A model generated the notes under the pieces. That model was not told the origin of the DNA. It saw nothing but the letters and a program-made list of their open reading frames with translations, and did no database searches. From assembly GCF_002102265.1 (NCBI RefSeq), contig NZ_LQPG01000019.1, positions 124,001 to 188,000 on the forward strand: a stretch of DNA of 64,000 bases. Direction: 5' to 3'. Position 1 is the first letter of the stretch, and the number at the start of each line of letters is the position of its first letter. The stretch is from Mycolicibacter longobardus. Its GTDB lineage: Bacteria; Actinomycetota; Actinomycetes; Mycobacteriales; Mycobacteriaceae. Positions 45,957-54,800 of the stretch are shown in pieces. The position numbers were made by a program, and so were the translations under genes.

Positions 45957-47041
45957 CTGGACCCAAGCCCGATCCCCGCGATGTCGAGACCCGGCCCATC
46001 TCGGTTGCCGAACTGCTCGCCAAGAACGGCACGATCGGCTCGCCCCCGGTCACCGGGCGCCGCCGGCGCCGGCGCGGCAATGCCGATGCCGTCACGGTCG
46101 CCGAGCTGACCGGCGAGATCCCGATCATCCGCGACGACGAGGATCCTCCCGAGCAGGACAACCCGGCCCCGGAGCCGCATAGACCCGGCGGTTCAGCGAG
46201 CCTCGACGAAGGAGAGGTGAAGCTGGGACCGCCGCATAAAGCCGGTGGCTCCGACAGCGAGCCGAGCGGCGGCCTGCTTATCGGCCCGGCGCCCGGCTTC
46301 GTCGAAGACGACCGGCCTGCAACCGGGCCGCGTCCCGTCGAACGGGTGACGCCACCCCAGCGGCCGGCACCCGAGCCGCGCTGGCCGAAGTCCCCGCCGC
46401 AGGCTCCGCGCGGCAACGGCCCGGAGCAAAGCGCCTACCCGCGGCCGATGCGCCGTTCCGATTCGCCCGCCGCGGAGAACGGCCGCCCGGCCGCCGCCCG
46501 GCCGACGGGCTCCGGTGCCGAACGGATGCGTCCGGACCCCGTCGACACCTACACCGATATCGAAGTCGACGCGATGGGCCCCGACGTCCGTGACGCGGAC
46601 CTGCCGGCCGGCGACTCCGCCTTCGTGCGTTCCTACCTCAGCAAGGCCGGCGCCACCGAGCGGCCGGTCCGGCCGATCCTGGGCGGGGGCTCCGCCGCCG
46701 ACGCTGACGACGCCGCCCTGATCGACACCGACGACGCCGACTCGGCCGGTGAATCCGAGGAGGCCGGCGAGTACACCGGCCGGCCGGGCGTGGTCGGTGG
46801 CCTGCTGGTGGTGCTGCAGTCGATCCTGGCGGTGGCGTTCGGCGGCGGCCTGTTCATCGCGTTTGACCAGCTGTGGCGCTGGAACAGCATCGTGGCGTTG
46901 GTGCTCACGGTCCTGGTCACATTGGGGCTGGTGGCGGCGGTGCAGGCCGTCCGCAAGACCGTCGACATCGTCAGCACGTTGATCGCCGTTGCGGTCGGTC
47001 TGCTGGTCACGTTGGGGCCGCTGGCGTTGCACGCCAATTAG
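45953..47041 (+). CDS. Membrane protein with disordered N-terminus (Rv0497-like), carrying a repeat insertion
   Basis: A 362-aa protein. The first 25 residues (VETRPISVAELLAKNGTIG) and the VTVAELTGEIPII motif match Rv0497. A long Pro/Glu/Arg-rich disordered cytoplasmic part follows. Two transmembrane helices lie near the C-terminus (VVGGLLVVLQSILAVAFGGG and the last 60 residues). Residues about 77-95, RPGGSASLDEGEVKLGPPH, are encoded by a 57-bp copy of the dispersed repeat, in frame. It overlaps ppx by 4 nt. Function unknown. Confidence 0.88.
   Translation: MTGPKPDPRDVETRPISVAELLAKNGTIGSPPVTGRRRRRRGNADAVTVAELTGEIPIIRDDEDPPEQDNPAPEPHRPGGSASLDEGEVKLGPPHKAGGSDSEPSGGLLIGPAPGFVEDDRPATGPRPVERVTPPQRPAPEPRWPKSPPQAPRGNGPEQSAYPRPMRRSDSPAAENGRPAAARPTGSGAERMRPDPVDTYTDIEVDAMGPDVRDADLPAGDSAFVRSYLSKAGATERPVRPILGGGSAADADDAALIDTDDADSAGESEEAGEYTGRPGVVGGLLVVLQSILAVAFGGGLFIAFDQLWRWNSIVALVLTVLVTLGLVAAVQAVRKTVDIVSTLIAVAVGLLVTLGPLALHAN
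46181..46237. repeat. 57-bp repeat copy inserted in frame in the Rv0497-like gene
   Basis: Forward orientation: ACCCGGCGGTTCAGC at the left, GGGACCGCCGCAT at the right, with CTCGACGAAGGAGAGGTGAA between. CCGCAT stands on both sides (46175 and 46232), which could be a target duplication or repeat end. It is 19 codons long and sits in a disordered stretch. Confidence 0.92.
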
Positions 47042-47058
47042 CCGTTCACTATTAGTCC

Positions 47059-47901
47059 GTGCGCCCAGCCATCAAGGTCGGATTGTCGACGGCTTCGGTT
47101 TACCCCCTGCGGGCCGAAGCCGCCTTCGAATACGCGGCCAGGCTCGGCTACGACGGCGTTGAGCTGATGGTGTGGGGGGAGTCGGTCAGCCAGGACATGG
47201 GCGCCGTGCGGCGGCTGTCGCGCAAGTACCGGGTACCGGTGTTGTCGGTGCACGCACCGTGCCTGCTGATCTCGCAACGAGTGTGGGGCTCCAACCCGAT
47301 CGCCAAGCTGGAACGCAGCGTGCGGGCTGCCGAACAGCTCGACGCCCAGACCGTTGTGGTGCATCCGCCGTTCCGCTGGCAGCGGCGCTACGCCGAGGGT
47401 TTCAGCGACCAGGTGGCCGAATTGGAGGCCACCAGCGATGTGGCCGTAGCGGTGGAGAACATGTTTCCGTTCCGGGCCGATCGGTTCTTCGGCGCCGATC
47501 AGTCCCGCGAGCGGATGCGTCGCCGCGGCGGCGGTCCGGGAGTGGGGATTTCGGCGTTCGCGCCGTCCCACGACCCGCTTGACGGCAACCATGCCCACTA
47601 CACCCTGGACCTGTCGCACACCGCGACCGCCGGTGCCGACGGGTTGGAGATGGCCCGCCGGATGGGTTCGGGCCTGACCCACCTGCACCTGTGTGACGGC
47701 ACCGGGCTGCCGGCCGACGAGCACCTGGTGCCCGGCCGCGGCGACCAGCCCACCGCCGAGGTGTGCCAGCTGCTGGCCACCAGCGACTTCACCGGCCACG
47801 TGGTGCTGGAGGTGACCACCTCGCAGGCGCGCTCGCCGCACGAGCGCGAGGCGCTGCTGACCGAGTCGCTGCAGTTCGCCCGGACGCACCTGCTGCGCTG
47901 A
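47059..47901 (+). CDS. TIM-barrel sugar phosphate isomerase/epimerase-like protein (Rv0498-like)
   Basis: A 280-aa protein of the AP-endonuclease-2/xylose-isomerase-like TIM-barrel superfamily. GLSTASVYPLRAEAAFEYAA starts strand 1. The motifs VLSVHAPCLL, TVVVHPPFRW, AVENMFPF, LDLSHTATAG and HLHLCDGTG supply His/Glu/Asp metal ligands at the barrel mouth. Substrate unknown. GTG 47059 follows the upstream stop by 17 nt. It is part of the ppx-to-proC run conserved with M. tuberculosis. Confidence 0.9.
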   Translation: MRPAIKVGLSTASVYPLRAEAAFEYAARLGYDGVELMVWGESVSQDMGAVRRLSRKYRVPVLSVHAPCLLISQRVWGSNPIAKLERSVRAAEQLDAQTVVVHPPFRWQRRYAEGFSDQVAELEATSDVAVAVENMFPFRADRFFGADQSRERMRRRGGGPGVGISAFAPSHDPLDGNHAHYTLDLSHTATAGADGLEMARRMGSGLTHLHLCDGTGLPADEHLVPGRGDQPTAEVCQLLATSDFTGHVVLEVTTSQARSPHEREALLTESLQFARTHLLR

Positions 47902-47965
47902 CGAGCGTCGGGACGTTAACACCCGGCGCTGCCGTGCGGCCGCTACTGACACCGAAGGGATATCG

Positions 47966-48814
47966 ATGGGGCAGTCTTTGTTCGCCGACGCCATGCGGCT
48001 CACCCGGATCGAGGAGGACCGGGGATCCCAGGGCCTCGCAGACACCGTGAGCTTTGCCGCCGAGCTCAACCGGCACTGGACGATCGGCCCCAAGGTGCAC
48101 GGCGGCGCGATGCTCGCGCTGTGCGCCAACGCCGCCCGAACCGCCTGCGACGGTGGGCAGTCGAGCGGGCTGCAGCCGGTCGCGGTGTCCGGCAACTTCT
48201 TGTGGGCGCCCGAGCCCGGCCCGATGCAGCTCACCACCATGGCCCGCAAACGGGGCCGCCGGATCTCCGTGGTCGATGTGGAACTCACCCAGGGTGATCG
48301 GACCGCCGTGCACGCCGTCATCACCCTCGGAGAGCCCGAGCACCACGCCCCGCCGCTGCTGTCGGCCAACCCGGTGCCCGCCCTGATGCCGCCCGAGCCG
48401 CCCGAGGACCTCGCCCCGATCGGTCCCGGCCACCCGATGGCCGGACTGGTGAACCTGGCTGAGGGCTGCGACATTCGGCCGCTGGTGTCCACGCTGCAGC
48501 CCAGCACCGACGGCAGGCCCCCGTTGATCCAGTTGTGGGTGCGGCCCCGCGACACCGCTCCGGACGTGCTGTTCGCGCTGCTGTGCGGGGATGTGTCGGC
48601 ACCGGTGAGCTTCGCGGTGGAACGCACAGGCTGGGCACCGACCGTGCAACTCACCGCCTATCTGCGGGGTCTGCCCGCAGACGGCTGGCTGCGGGTGCTG
48701 TGCAGCTGCGTGCAGATCGGCCAGGACTGGTTCGACGAGGACCACACCGTCGTCGACAGCGAAGGCCGGATCGTGGTGCAGTCACGCCAGCTGGCGATGG
48801 TTCCGGGGCGGTAG
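47966..48814 (+). CDS. Acyl-CoA thioesterase-like double hot-dog protein (Rv0499-like)
   Basis: A 282-aa protein with two hot-dog repeats in the TesB/thioesterase-like superfamily. The N-terminal half has HWTIGPKVHGGAMLALCANA. The C-terminal half has QLWVRPRDTAPDVLFALLCG and RTGWAPTVQLTAYLRGLPAD followed by EDHTVVDSEGRIVVQSRQLA. It likely hydrolyses or binds an acyl-CoA; the chain is unknown. ATG 47966. The TAG stop is the first part of a 54-bp direct-repeat unit. Confidence 0.88.
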   Translation: MGQSLFADAMRLTRIEEDRGSQGLADTVSFAAELNRHWTIGPKVHGGAMLALCANAARTACDGGQSSGLQPVAVSGNFLWAPEPGPMQLTTMARKRGRRISVVDVELTQGDRTAVHAVITLGEPEHHAPPLLSANPVPALMPPEPPEDLAPIGPGHPMAGLVNLAEGCDIRPLVSTLQPSTDGRPPLIQLWVRPRDTAPDVLFALLCGDVSAPVSFAVERTGWAPTVQLTAYLRGLPADGWLRVLCSCVQIGQDWFDEDHTVVDSEGRIVVQSRQLAMVPGR

Positions 48815-48885
48815 CGGGCGACCCGCTGCGCCCGGCTCCGCCGCGCTTGCGATCGCCCGGGGAGGTAGCGGGCGACCCGCCGCGC
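48811..48885. repeat. 54-bp-period direct repeat with hairpin core
   Basis: GTAGCGGGCGACCCGC occurs at 48811 and again at 48865. GCGGGCGACCCGC folds as a small hairpin. The first copy contains the stop of the thioesterase-like gene. It differs in sequence from the 56/57-bp family. Confidence 0.75.
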
Positions 48886-48930
48886 GCCGGGTATTGGGGG
48901 CTTGCGGCAGAGGTCTGACATGCTGTCGCC

Positions 48931-49791
48931 ATGGCCAGAATCGCGATCATCGGCGGCGGAAACATGGGCGAAGCCTTGCTGGCGGGCCTGCTGGCCGCCG
49001 GGCGCCCCGTCAAGGACCTGGTGGTCGCCGAGCGGTATGGCGACCGGGCCCGGCAGCTGTCGGAGAAGTACTCCGTGCTGGTGACATCGGTCGCCGACGC
49101 GGTCGAGAACGCCGCCATCGTGATCGTGGCGGTGAAGCCGCAGGATGTGGACCCCGTGATCGAGGAGTTCGCCAAGAACATCACCGCCTCCTCCGGGGAC
49201 AATGCCGAACAGGTGCTGGTGTCGATCGTGGCCGGGCTCACCACCGGGTACGTGGAATCGAAGCTGCCGGCCGGCGCCGCGGTGGTGCGGGTCATGCCCA
49301 ACACCCCCGTCAAGGTCGGCGCCGGGGCCAGCGCGCTGGCCAAGGGGCGGTTCCCCAGCAACGAGCAGGTCAACGCGGTCGCCGAGCTGTTCGAGTGCGT
49401 CGGCGCCGTGGTGATCGTTCCGGAAGAACAGCTGGACGCGGTGACCGCGGTGTCGGGTTCGGGTCCCGCCTATTTCTTCTTGATGATCGAGGCGCTGGTG
49501 GACGCCGGGGTCGCGGCCGGGCTGAGTCGGCAGGTGGCCACCGACCTGGCCGTGCAGACCATGGCCGGATCAGCGCAGATGCTGTTGGACGGACGCGGTG
49601 GGGCCGAGGGGACCGCGAATGCGGTCATCGACACCTCCCCGGCCTACCTGAGAGCGATGGTGACCTCCCCCGGAGGGACCACCGCGGCCGCTCTGCGCGA
49701 ATTGGAGGCCGGGGGCCTGCGGACCTCGGTCGATCGGGCCGTGCAGGCCGCAAAAACCCGCTCTGAGCAGCTAAGAATTACATCAGAGTAA
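48931..49791 (+). CDS. proC: Pyrroline-5-carboxylate reductase
   Basis: Last step of proline synthesis, NAD(P)H-dependent. The 286-aa protein has IIGGGNMGEALLAGLLAAGR at the N-terminus, VAVKPQDVD, RVMPNTPVKVGAGASAL, and the C-terminal signature SGSGPAYFFLMIEALVDAGV. ATG 48931. It matches Rv0500 in place and length. Confidence 0.96.
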   Translation: MARIAIIGGGNMGEALLAGLLAAGRPVKDLVVAERYGDRARQLSEKYSVLVTSVADAVENAAIVIVAVKPQDVDPVIEEFAKNITASSGDNAEQVLVSIVAGLTTGYVESKLPAGAAVVRVMPNTPVKVGAGASALAKGRFPSNEQVNAVAELFECVGAVVIVPEEQLDAVTAVSGSGPAYFFLMIEALVDAGVAAGLSRQVATDLAVQTMAGSAQMLLDGRGGAEGTANAVIDTSPAYLRAMVTSPGGTTAAALRELEAGGLRTSVDRAVQAAKTRSEQLRITSE

Positions 49792-49807
49792 TTCACTTAT
49801 TTTTCAC
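49792..49807. promoter_or_regulatory. TTCAC direct repeat at 11-bp spacing in an AT-rich patch
   Basis: TTCAC at 49792 and 49803 are 11 nt apart in an unusually AT-rich stretch right after proC and about 124 nt before the small helix-turn-helix gene. Read as TCAC-N7-TCAC it fits the spacing of PhoP boxes, and it also fits a RegX3-type half-site. Only two repeats are present. Confidence 0.4.
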
Positions 49808-49930
49808 ATATTGGCTCTCACCAGTCGCAGGAACCCCATTCGTCCCGCTATTCTCCTCTATGTCTGTGCGTGTGGGCGCAGCGGAGGGGAAGCCGCTGGG
49901 ACTGCACGTGCCTGATTGAAATGGGTAACG

Positions 49931-50149
49931 ATGACGTCTGCGAACGGGCCTTCCGGTCCTGCCGAGTCGGGCCGCACACAATTTCTCACCGTGGCCGAGG
50001 TGGCCGCGCTGATGCGGGTCAGCAAGATGACGGTGTACCGCCTGGTGCACAACGGCGAGCTGCCCGCGGTGCGGGTGGGACGGTCTTTCCGCGTGCACGC
50101 CAAGGCGGTGCACGACCTCTTGGAGACCTCCTTCTTCGACGCGGGCTGA
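49931..50149 (+). CDS. Small MerR/excisionase-type helix-turn-helix protein (Rv0500A-like)
   Basis: A 72-aa DNA-binding protein. QFLTVAEVAALMRVSKMTVY then RLVHNGELPAVRVGRSFRV is the excisionase/BldC-type winged helix, and KAVHDLLETSFFDAG ends it. ATG 49931 is preferred over an upstream in-frame ATG at 49919 because the family protein starts MTSxNG. In mycobacteria it lies between proC and the bS22 gene. Targets unknown. A strong hairpin follows at 50173-50204. Confidence 0.92.
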   Translation: MTSANGPSGPAESGRTQFLTVAEVAALMRVSKMTVYRLVHNGELPAVRVGRSFRVHAKAVHDLLETSFFDAG

Positions 50150-50172
50150 GCGCCGGTCGACAGGTAAGCGCC

Positions 50173-50204
50173 CCCCGGGCGTCGCCGCACGGCGACGCCC
50201 GGGG
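50173..50204. terminator. 15-bp GC hairpin after the helix-turn-helix gene
   Basis: CCCCGGGCGTCGCCG (50173-50187) and CGGCGACGCCCGGGG (50190-50204) are perfect complements with CA between. There is no U-tract. It separates the regulator gene from the bS22 gene, which must therefore have its own promoter in the next 130 nt; TAAAGT near 50272 is a -10 candidate. Confidence 0.75.
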
Positions 50205-50341
50205 TCGGCTGTGTCGGCGGCTCGGCGGCCTGGGCCAGGTGCGGTTTTCCGCTCCGCGCCCGCCTCCGGGTAAAGTAACCGGGTCGATCAAGTTCAGCAG
50301 CGCCCTTCGGGCGGCGCGGGCAGAAGCAGATAGCGGAGTTC

Positions 50342-50443
50342 ATGGGTTCAGTCATCAAGAAGCGGCGCAAGCGCATGTCGAAGAAGAAGCACCGCAAGCT
50401 GCTTCGCCGTACCCGGGTGCAGCGCAGAAAACTCGGTAAGTAA
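50342..50443 (+). CDS. Small basic ribosomal protein bS22 (Rv0500B-like)
   Basis: A 33-aa, extremely basic peptide starting [16 protein letters not shown] and ending [12 protein letters not shown]. It has the AURKAIP1/COX24-type signature and is the small-subunit protein named bS22 in mycobacterial ribosome structures. Nearly every third residue is Lys or Arg. ATG 50342 has GCGGAG upstream. Its small size means it is easily missed in annotation. It lies between the helix-turn-helix gene and galE2, as in M. tuberculosis. Confidence 0.93.
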
Positions 50444-50533
50444 CTCCGCCCAGCCGCCGAAGCGCGCCGAGCGTAACGTTAACTTCACGTTCGGTGCTCA
50501 GCCCATCGCCGGTATTGCCGTTAGGCTGACGGG

Positions 50534-51649
50534 GTGACCGAGGCCGGACCCCCGAGCGACGGCACGCGCAGTGAAACCCGGCATTACCCCAAGGTTGTGT
50601 TGGTCACCGGCGCGTGCCGGTTTCTTGGTGGTTACCTGACCGCCAGGCTCACGCAGAATCCCTTGATCAATCGGGTGATCGCCGTCGACGCGGTGGTGCC
50701 GAGCAAGGACATGCTGCGCCGGATGGGACGCGCCGAATTCGTCCGCGCCGACATCCGCAACCCGTTTATCGCCAAGGTGATTCGAAACAGCGAGGTCGAC
50801 ACCGTGGTGCACGCCGCCGCGGCGTCCTACGTCCCGCGGTCCGGTGGCGGGGCGGCGCTCAAAGAGCTCAACGTGATGGGCGCCATGCAGTTGTTCGCCG
50901 CCTGCCAGAAGGCGCCCTCGGTGCGGCGTGTGGTGCTCAAGTCGACGTCGGAGGTCTACGGGTCCTGCTCGCGTGACCCGGTCTTGTTCACCGAGAACAA
51001 TGCCAGTCACCGGCCGCCCACCCAGGGGTTCCCCCGCGACAGCCTCGACATCGAGGGTTACGCCCGCGGGCTGGGCCGGCGCCGGCCGGACATCGCGGTC
51101 ACCATCCTGCGGATGGCCAACATGATCGGCCCGGCCATGGACACCGCGTTGTCGCGCTATCTCGGCGGCCCGTTGGTTCCGATGGTTCTGGGCCGAGACG
51201 CGCGCCTGCAGCTGCTGCACGAGCAGGACGCGCTGGGCGCCCTGGAACGGGCCACCATGGCCGGCAAGGCCGGCACCTTCAATATCGGCGCCGACGGCAT
51301 CATCATGATGTCGCAGGCGGTCCGCCGGTCGGGTCGCGTCCCGGTGCCGCTGCCCGGCGTCGGACTCTGGGTAATGGATTCGCTGCGCCGGGCCAACAAC
51401 TACACCGAGATCAACCGGGAACAGCTGGATTATCTGAGCTTTGGCCGGGTGATGGACACGACTAGAATGCGAACCGAACTCGGGTACAGCACCAAGTGGA
51501 CCACCGCCGAGGCGTTCGATGACTACGTGCGGGGTCGGGGGCTGAACCCGATCGTCGACCCCAAGTGGGTTCGTTCGGTAGAGCGGCGAGCCGTGAGCGC
51601 AGCGCAGCGCCTGGGGGACATGAGCTTTAACAGGGTGCGGGGAGGTTAA
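50534..51649 (+). CDS. galE2: NAD-dependent epimerase/dehydratase family protein (GalE2-like)
   Basis: A 371-aa extended SDR. VVLVTGACRFLGGYLTARLT is a modified nucleotide motif, with TGACRFLGG in place of TGxxGxxG. The catalytic-site region LKSTSEVYGSC has no clear YxxxK, so classical UDP-galactose epimerisation is doubtful. The rest (ILRMANMIGPAMDTALSRYL, LLHEQDALGALERA) matches Rv0501. GTG 50534. The next gene starts 4 nt later, so they are co-transcribed with an acyltransferase. Confidence 0.9.
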   Translation: MTEAGPPSDGTRSETRHYPKVVLVTGACRFLGGYLTARLTQNPLINRVIAVDAVVPSKDMLRRMGRAEFVRADIRNPFIAKVIRNSEVDTVVHAAAASYVPRSGGGAALKELNVMGAMQLFAACQKAPSVRRVVLKSTSEVYGSCSRDPVLFTENNASHRPPTQGFPRDSLDIEGYARGLGRRRPDIAVTILRMANMIGPAMDTALSRYLGGPLVPMVLGRDARLQLLHEQDALGALERATMAGKAGTFNIGADGIIMMSQAVRRSGRVPVPLPGVGLWVMDSLRRANNYTEINREQLDYLSFGRVMDTTRMRTELGYSTKWTTAEAFDDYVRGRGLNPIVDPKWVRSVERRAVSAAQRLGDMSFNRVRGG

Positions 51650-51653
51650 CGCC

Positions 51654-52682
51654 ATGGTTGGCGATTCAAGGGCGAAAGTCATTCCGCTGCATAAGCATTC
51701 GGGTGCAGTGCGTCGGCACCCGTCGACGCTGGCCGGCCCGGGCCAGCAAGCCTCGGCCGATCAGGTCTCCGCCGTCGTCCGCGAGATCGACGGGCGGCGC
51801 GGGGCCGCGGGGGCATCCGGTGCGGCCGAACCGAGTCCGGGTGAGTTCACCCGCCGGGTGGCCGGGGTCATGGCGTTCCTGCGGGAGCGCATCACCGGCG
51901 ACTACCAGGTCGACGAGTTCGGGTTCGACCCGCACTTCAACGAGGCCGTCGCGATGCCGTTGCTGCGGTTGTTCTTCAACGACTGGTTCCGGGTCGAGGT
52001 CAGCGGCATCGAGAACCTGCCCGCCGACGGGCCGGCGCTGGTGGTGGCCAACCATGCCGGCGTGCTGCCGATGGACGCGCTGATGCTGTCGGTGGCGGTG
52101 CACGACCACCACCCCGACAATCGGAACCTGCGGATGCTCGCCGCCGACCTGGTATTCGACCTGCCGCTGATCGGTCCGGCCGCTCGCAAGGCGGGCCACA
52201 CCATGGCCTGCACCGCCGACGCCAACCGGCTGCTGGAGGCCGGCGAGCTGACGGCGGTGTTCCCGGAGGGCTACAAGGGTCTGGGCAAGCGATTCAAGGA
52301 CCGCTACAAGCTGCAGCGGTTCGGTCGCGGCGGTTTCGTCTCGGCGGCGCTGCGCACCAAGGCGCCGATCGTGCCGTGCTCGATCGTCGGCTCCGAGGAG
52401 ATCTACCCGATGCTCGCCGACGTCAAGCTGCTGGCCCGGTTGCTCGGTGTGCCGTATTTCCCGATCACCCCGCTGTTCCCGCTGGCCGGCCCCGCCGGCC
52501 TGGTGCCGCTGCCGTCGAAGTGGCACATCGCTTTCGGTGAGCCGATCGAGACCACGCACTATGAGGCCGGTGCCGCCGACGACCCGATGGTCACCTTCGA
52601 CCTGACCGACCAGGTGCGCGAGACCATTCAGCAGACCCTCTACCGGCTGCTGGCGGGCCGCCGCAACATGTTCTTCGGCTGA
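51654..52682 (+). CDS. PlsC-like acyltransferase (Rv0502-like)
   Basis: A 342-aa glycerophosphate/lysophospholipid acyltransferase-like protein. The acceptor block is ALVVANHAGVLPMDALMLSV, with His and Asp in the longer spacing of this subfamily. AVFPEGYKGLGKRFKDRYKL is the FPEG block and APIVPCSIVGSEEIYP the next. There is no clear transmembrane helix, so it is probably peripheral. The first 100 residues are a poorly conserved lead. In M. tuberculosis cmaA2 follows; here hadD follows directly on the opposite strand. Confidence 0.9.
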   Translation: MVGDSRAKVIPLHKHSGAVRRHPSTLAGPGQQASADQVSAVVREIDGRRGAAGASGAAEPSPGEFTRRVAGVMAFLRERITGDYQVDEFGFDPHFNEAVAMPLLRLFFNDWFRVEVSGIENLPADGPALVVANHAGVLPMDALMLSVAVHDHHPDNRNLRMLAADLVFDLPLIGPAARKAGHTMACTADANRLLEAGELTAVFPEGYKGLGKRFKDRYKLQRFGRGGFVSAALRTKAPIVPCSIVGSEEIYPMLADVKLLARLLGVPYFPITPLFPLAGPAGLVPLPSKWHIAFGEPIETTHYEAGAADDPMVTFDLTDQVRETIQQTLYRLLAGRRNMFFG

Positions 52683-52701
52683 GGTTCCCCCAGCTCGCGC
52701 G

Positions 52702-53223
52702 CTACTTCTTGCCCAGCGCCCGGTCCCGCATCGCTTCGATGGCGGCGATCGTCGCCGCGTCGTCGTCCCGGTTGACCGACTCGCCGAGCATAGTGACCAC
52801 GCTGGTGACCACCGGCTTGCCGTCGACGTCGCTGACCTCGCTGCGCACCTCGGTGACCACCGTGCTGTGCGACTCGATCACCGAGTCCAGATAGATGTCG
52901 AAGAACAGCTTGTCGCCGGCCACGATCGGCCGGTGGAAGGTGAACTTCTGGTCGCGGTGCAGCACCCTGGCGATGTTGATCGGGATGTCGAACTTCTCGA
53001 AGATCTCCAGCTGGACCTGACGGCCGGCGACCGCCAGAAACGTCAGCGACGCCACCAGGCCCGAGTGCCCGGCCTCGGCGGCAGCGGCCTCCTCGAAATG
53101 TGCCGGGTGGTCGTCTTTGACCGAGCGGGCGAACTCTCGGATCTTCTCCCGGCCGACCTCGAAGTAGTCCGGGAACCGGTAGTGGGTACCGATGACCCCC
53201 TGTGACTCAGTGTGTACTGACAT
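52702..53223 (-). CDS. hadD: FAS-II dehydratase-family protein HadD
   Basis: A 173-aa single hot-dog protein of the HadA/HadC type (MaoC-like FAS1_DH N-terminal family), ortholog of Rv0504c. In M. smegmatis HadD takes part in making specific mycolic acids. [40 protein letters not shown] and [20 protein letters not shown] are family motifs. The Asp-His dyad of the catalytic HadB partner is not evident. ATG 53223 is chosen; the longer upstream frame runs through the duplicated serB1 tail region and has no motif. Confidence 0.92.
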   Translation of the reverse strand: MSVHTESQGVIGTHYRFPDYFEVGREKIREFARSVKDDHPAHFEEAAAAEAGHSGLVASLTFLAVAGRQVQLEIFEKFDIPINIARVLHRDQKFTFHRPIVAGDKLFFDIYLDSVIESHSTVVTEVRSEVSDVDGKPVVTSVVTMLGESVNRDDDAATIAAIEAMRDRALGKK

Positions 53224-53288
53224 GCCGGTCCGCCCCTCTGCTCGCCGTCTTGCTCGGCGGCGGAAGCCTATCAGCGAGCAGCTCAGCC

Positions 53289-53376
53289 GCGCTCGTTCCG
53301 GTGCGCCAGGGTGCCTGATGCGGTCGACCGATCCTCGCGCGCTCCGCAAGCTATGCGCGCTCGTTCCGGTGCGCCA
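53289..53376. repeat. 20-bp direct repeat at the serB1-like 3' end
   Basis: GCGCTCGTTCCGGTGCGCCA occurs at 53289-53308 and 53357-53376, 68 nt apart. The second copy encodes the last residues of the serB1-like gene (AHRNERA); the first lies just after its stop. It looks like a small duplication of the gene end. Confidence 0.85.
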
Positions 53377-54241
53377 CGGCTGCGGCCAGGGCCCCGCCGA
53401 CCGCCCCCAGCGCCAGCGCCGAGGGCACACCGATACGCGCCGCCCGGCGCGCGGTACGGAAGTCGCGGATCTCCCAGCCCCGCTTGCGTGCCATCTCGCG
53501 TAACGCGGCGTCGGGGTTGATCGCCACCGCAGTGCCGACCAGAGAGAGCATCGGCACGTCGTTGAAGCTGTCGGAGTAGGCGGTGCAGCGCCGCAGGTTC
53601 AGCCCCTCCCGGATGGCCAGCGACCGCACCGCGTGGGCCTTGCCCGGCCCGTGCAGAATCTCGCCGACCAACCGGCCGGTGAACACGCCGTCGACCGATT
53701 CGGCGACCGTGCCCAGCGCGCCGGTGAGCCCGAGCCGGCGGGCGATGGTCTCGGCCAGCTCATAGGGGGTGGCGGTGACCAGCCAGACCTGCTGGCCGGC
53801 GTCGAGGTGCATCTGGGCGAGTTCGCGGGTGCCGGGCCAGATCTTGTCGGCGATGATCTCGTCGTAGATCTCCTCGCCCAGATCGACCAGCTCCGACACC
53901 GGCCGGCCCTCGATGAACGCCAGCGCCTTGCGCCGCCCGGCGGCGACGTCGTCGCTGTTCTCCTTGCCGGTGAGCTGGAACTTGGCCTGGGCATAGACGA
54001 TGCCGATGACATCGCGGTAGGTGAAGTAGTTGCGGGCGGCCAGCCCGCGGCCGAAATGCACCATCGAGGAACCCTGGACCAGGGTGTTGTCGACATCGAA
54101 GAACGCAGCCGCGGTCAGGTCGACCGGGGCGGGCGTGTCGGCGTCGTGCACGTCCTCCAGCGCACGTTCGGCGCTGGCGTCGTTGATCAGCGACGTCAAC
54201 TCGGCTGCGGAACCCCCGTCGGCAGGGCCTGGTAGCGCCAT
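53351..54241 (-). CDS. serB1: HAD-IB phosphatase, SerB1-like
   Basis: A 296-aa HAD-superfamily subclass IB hydrolase. [20 protein letters not shown] holds the nucleophile Asp and DxDx[19 protein letters not shown] has the motif II Thr. The motif III/IV region is [21 protein letters not shown] hydrophobic C-terminal segment ([20 protein letters not shown]) may anchor it to the membrane. It matches Rv0505c, annotated as phosphoserine phosphatase; the true substrate is unproven. ATG 54241 has GGAAGGAG upstream, and the longer open frame is not needed. Confidence 0.9.
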   Translation of the reverse strand: MALPGPADGGSAAELTSLINDASAERALEDVHDADTPAPVDLTAAAFFDVDNTLVQGSSMVHFGRGLAARNYFTYRDVIGIVYAQAKFQLTGKENSDDVAAGRRKALAFIEGRPVSELVDLGEEIYDEIIADKIWPGTRELAQMHLDAGQQVWLVTATPYELAETIARRLGLTGALGTVAESVDGVFTGRLVGEILHGPGKAHAVRSLAIREGLNLRRCTAYSDSFNDVPMLSLVGTAVAINPDAALREMARKRGWEIRDFRTARRAARIGVPSALALGAVGGALAAAVAHRNERA

Positions 54242-54305
54242 CACCGACTCCTTCCGCTGCTGGGCTGTTGTGGTCTCAGGGCCGGTTCTCCGGCCGCCAT
54301 CAACC

Positions 54306-54764
54306 CTATCCGGCCCCACCGCCCAAGACCCCCAGGTGATCGCGTAGATCACCTTTCAGGTCGAACATCGAATAGTCCCGGAAACTGAACCGCCAGACGC
54401 CGTCGACCCGCTCGAAGGCGTCGTGGTAGCGGCCGGGGGCGACCACCTGCAGCGCCACGTCGTCGGTCTGCTGCAACACCGTGTAGTAGGACCGGCACGT
54501 CGCCGTCCCGGCCGCCTCGTCGATGTCGAGAATCGGGTTGGTGATCACGTGCTTGGTGCGCGGTGTGCCGTCGGCGTGGATTCTGACCAGCCCGCGCCAC
54601 AGCTGCAGGATCCCGGCGTGATCGAGGATGACGGCGCCCTCGGGGTCGGCCTTGATCCGGGCGTGGGCGAACAACGCCGCGGCGGAATCCAGGTCGCCGG
54701 CATCCATCAACTCCGCGTAGCGGTACAGCAGATTCGTGATCGCCACCGCACTTCCGCTGGGCAT
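54306..54764 (-). CDS. SnoaL/NTF2-like protein
   Basis: A 152-aa protein of the NTF2-like fold (SnoaL_4 type). [20 protein letters not shown] starts the cone, with [49 protein letters not shown] and [20 protein letters not shown] following. Members include small hydrolases, isomerases and ligand-binding proteins; the role here is not known. ATG 54764. It is divergent from the glutaredoxin-like gene with a 36-nt gap. Confidence 0.88.
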   Translation of the reverse strand: MPSGSAVAITNLLYRYAELMDAGDLDSAAALFAHARIKADPEGAVILDHAGILQLWRGLVRIHADGTPRTKHVITNPILDIDEAAGTATCRSYYTVLQQTDDVALQVVAPGRYHDAFERVDGVWRFSFRDYSMFDLKGDLRDHLGVLGGGAG

Positions 54765-54800
54765 AGCGAAAACATAACCGCTGTGCGCCACACTGGATCC

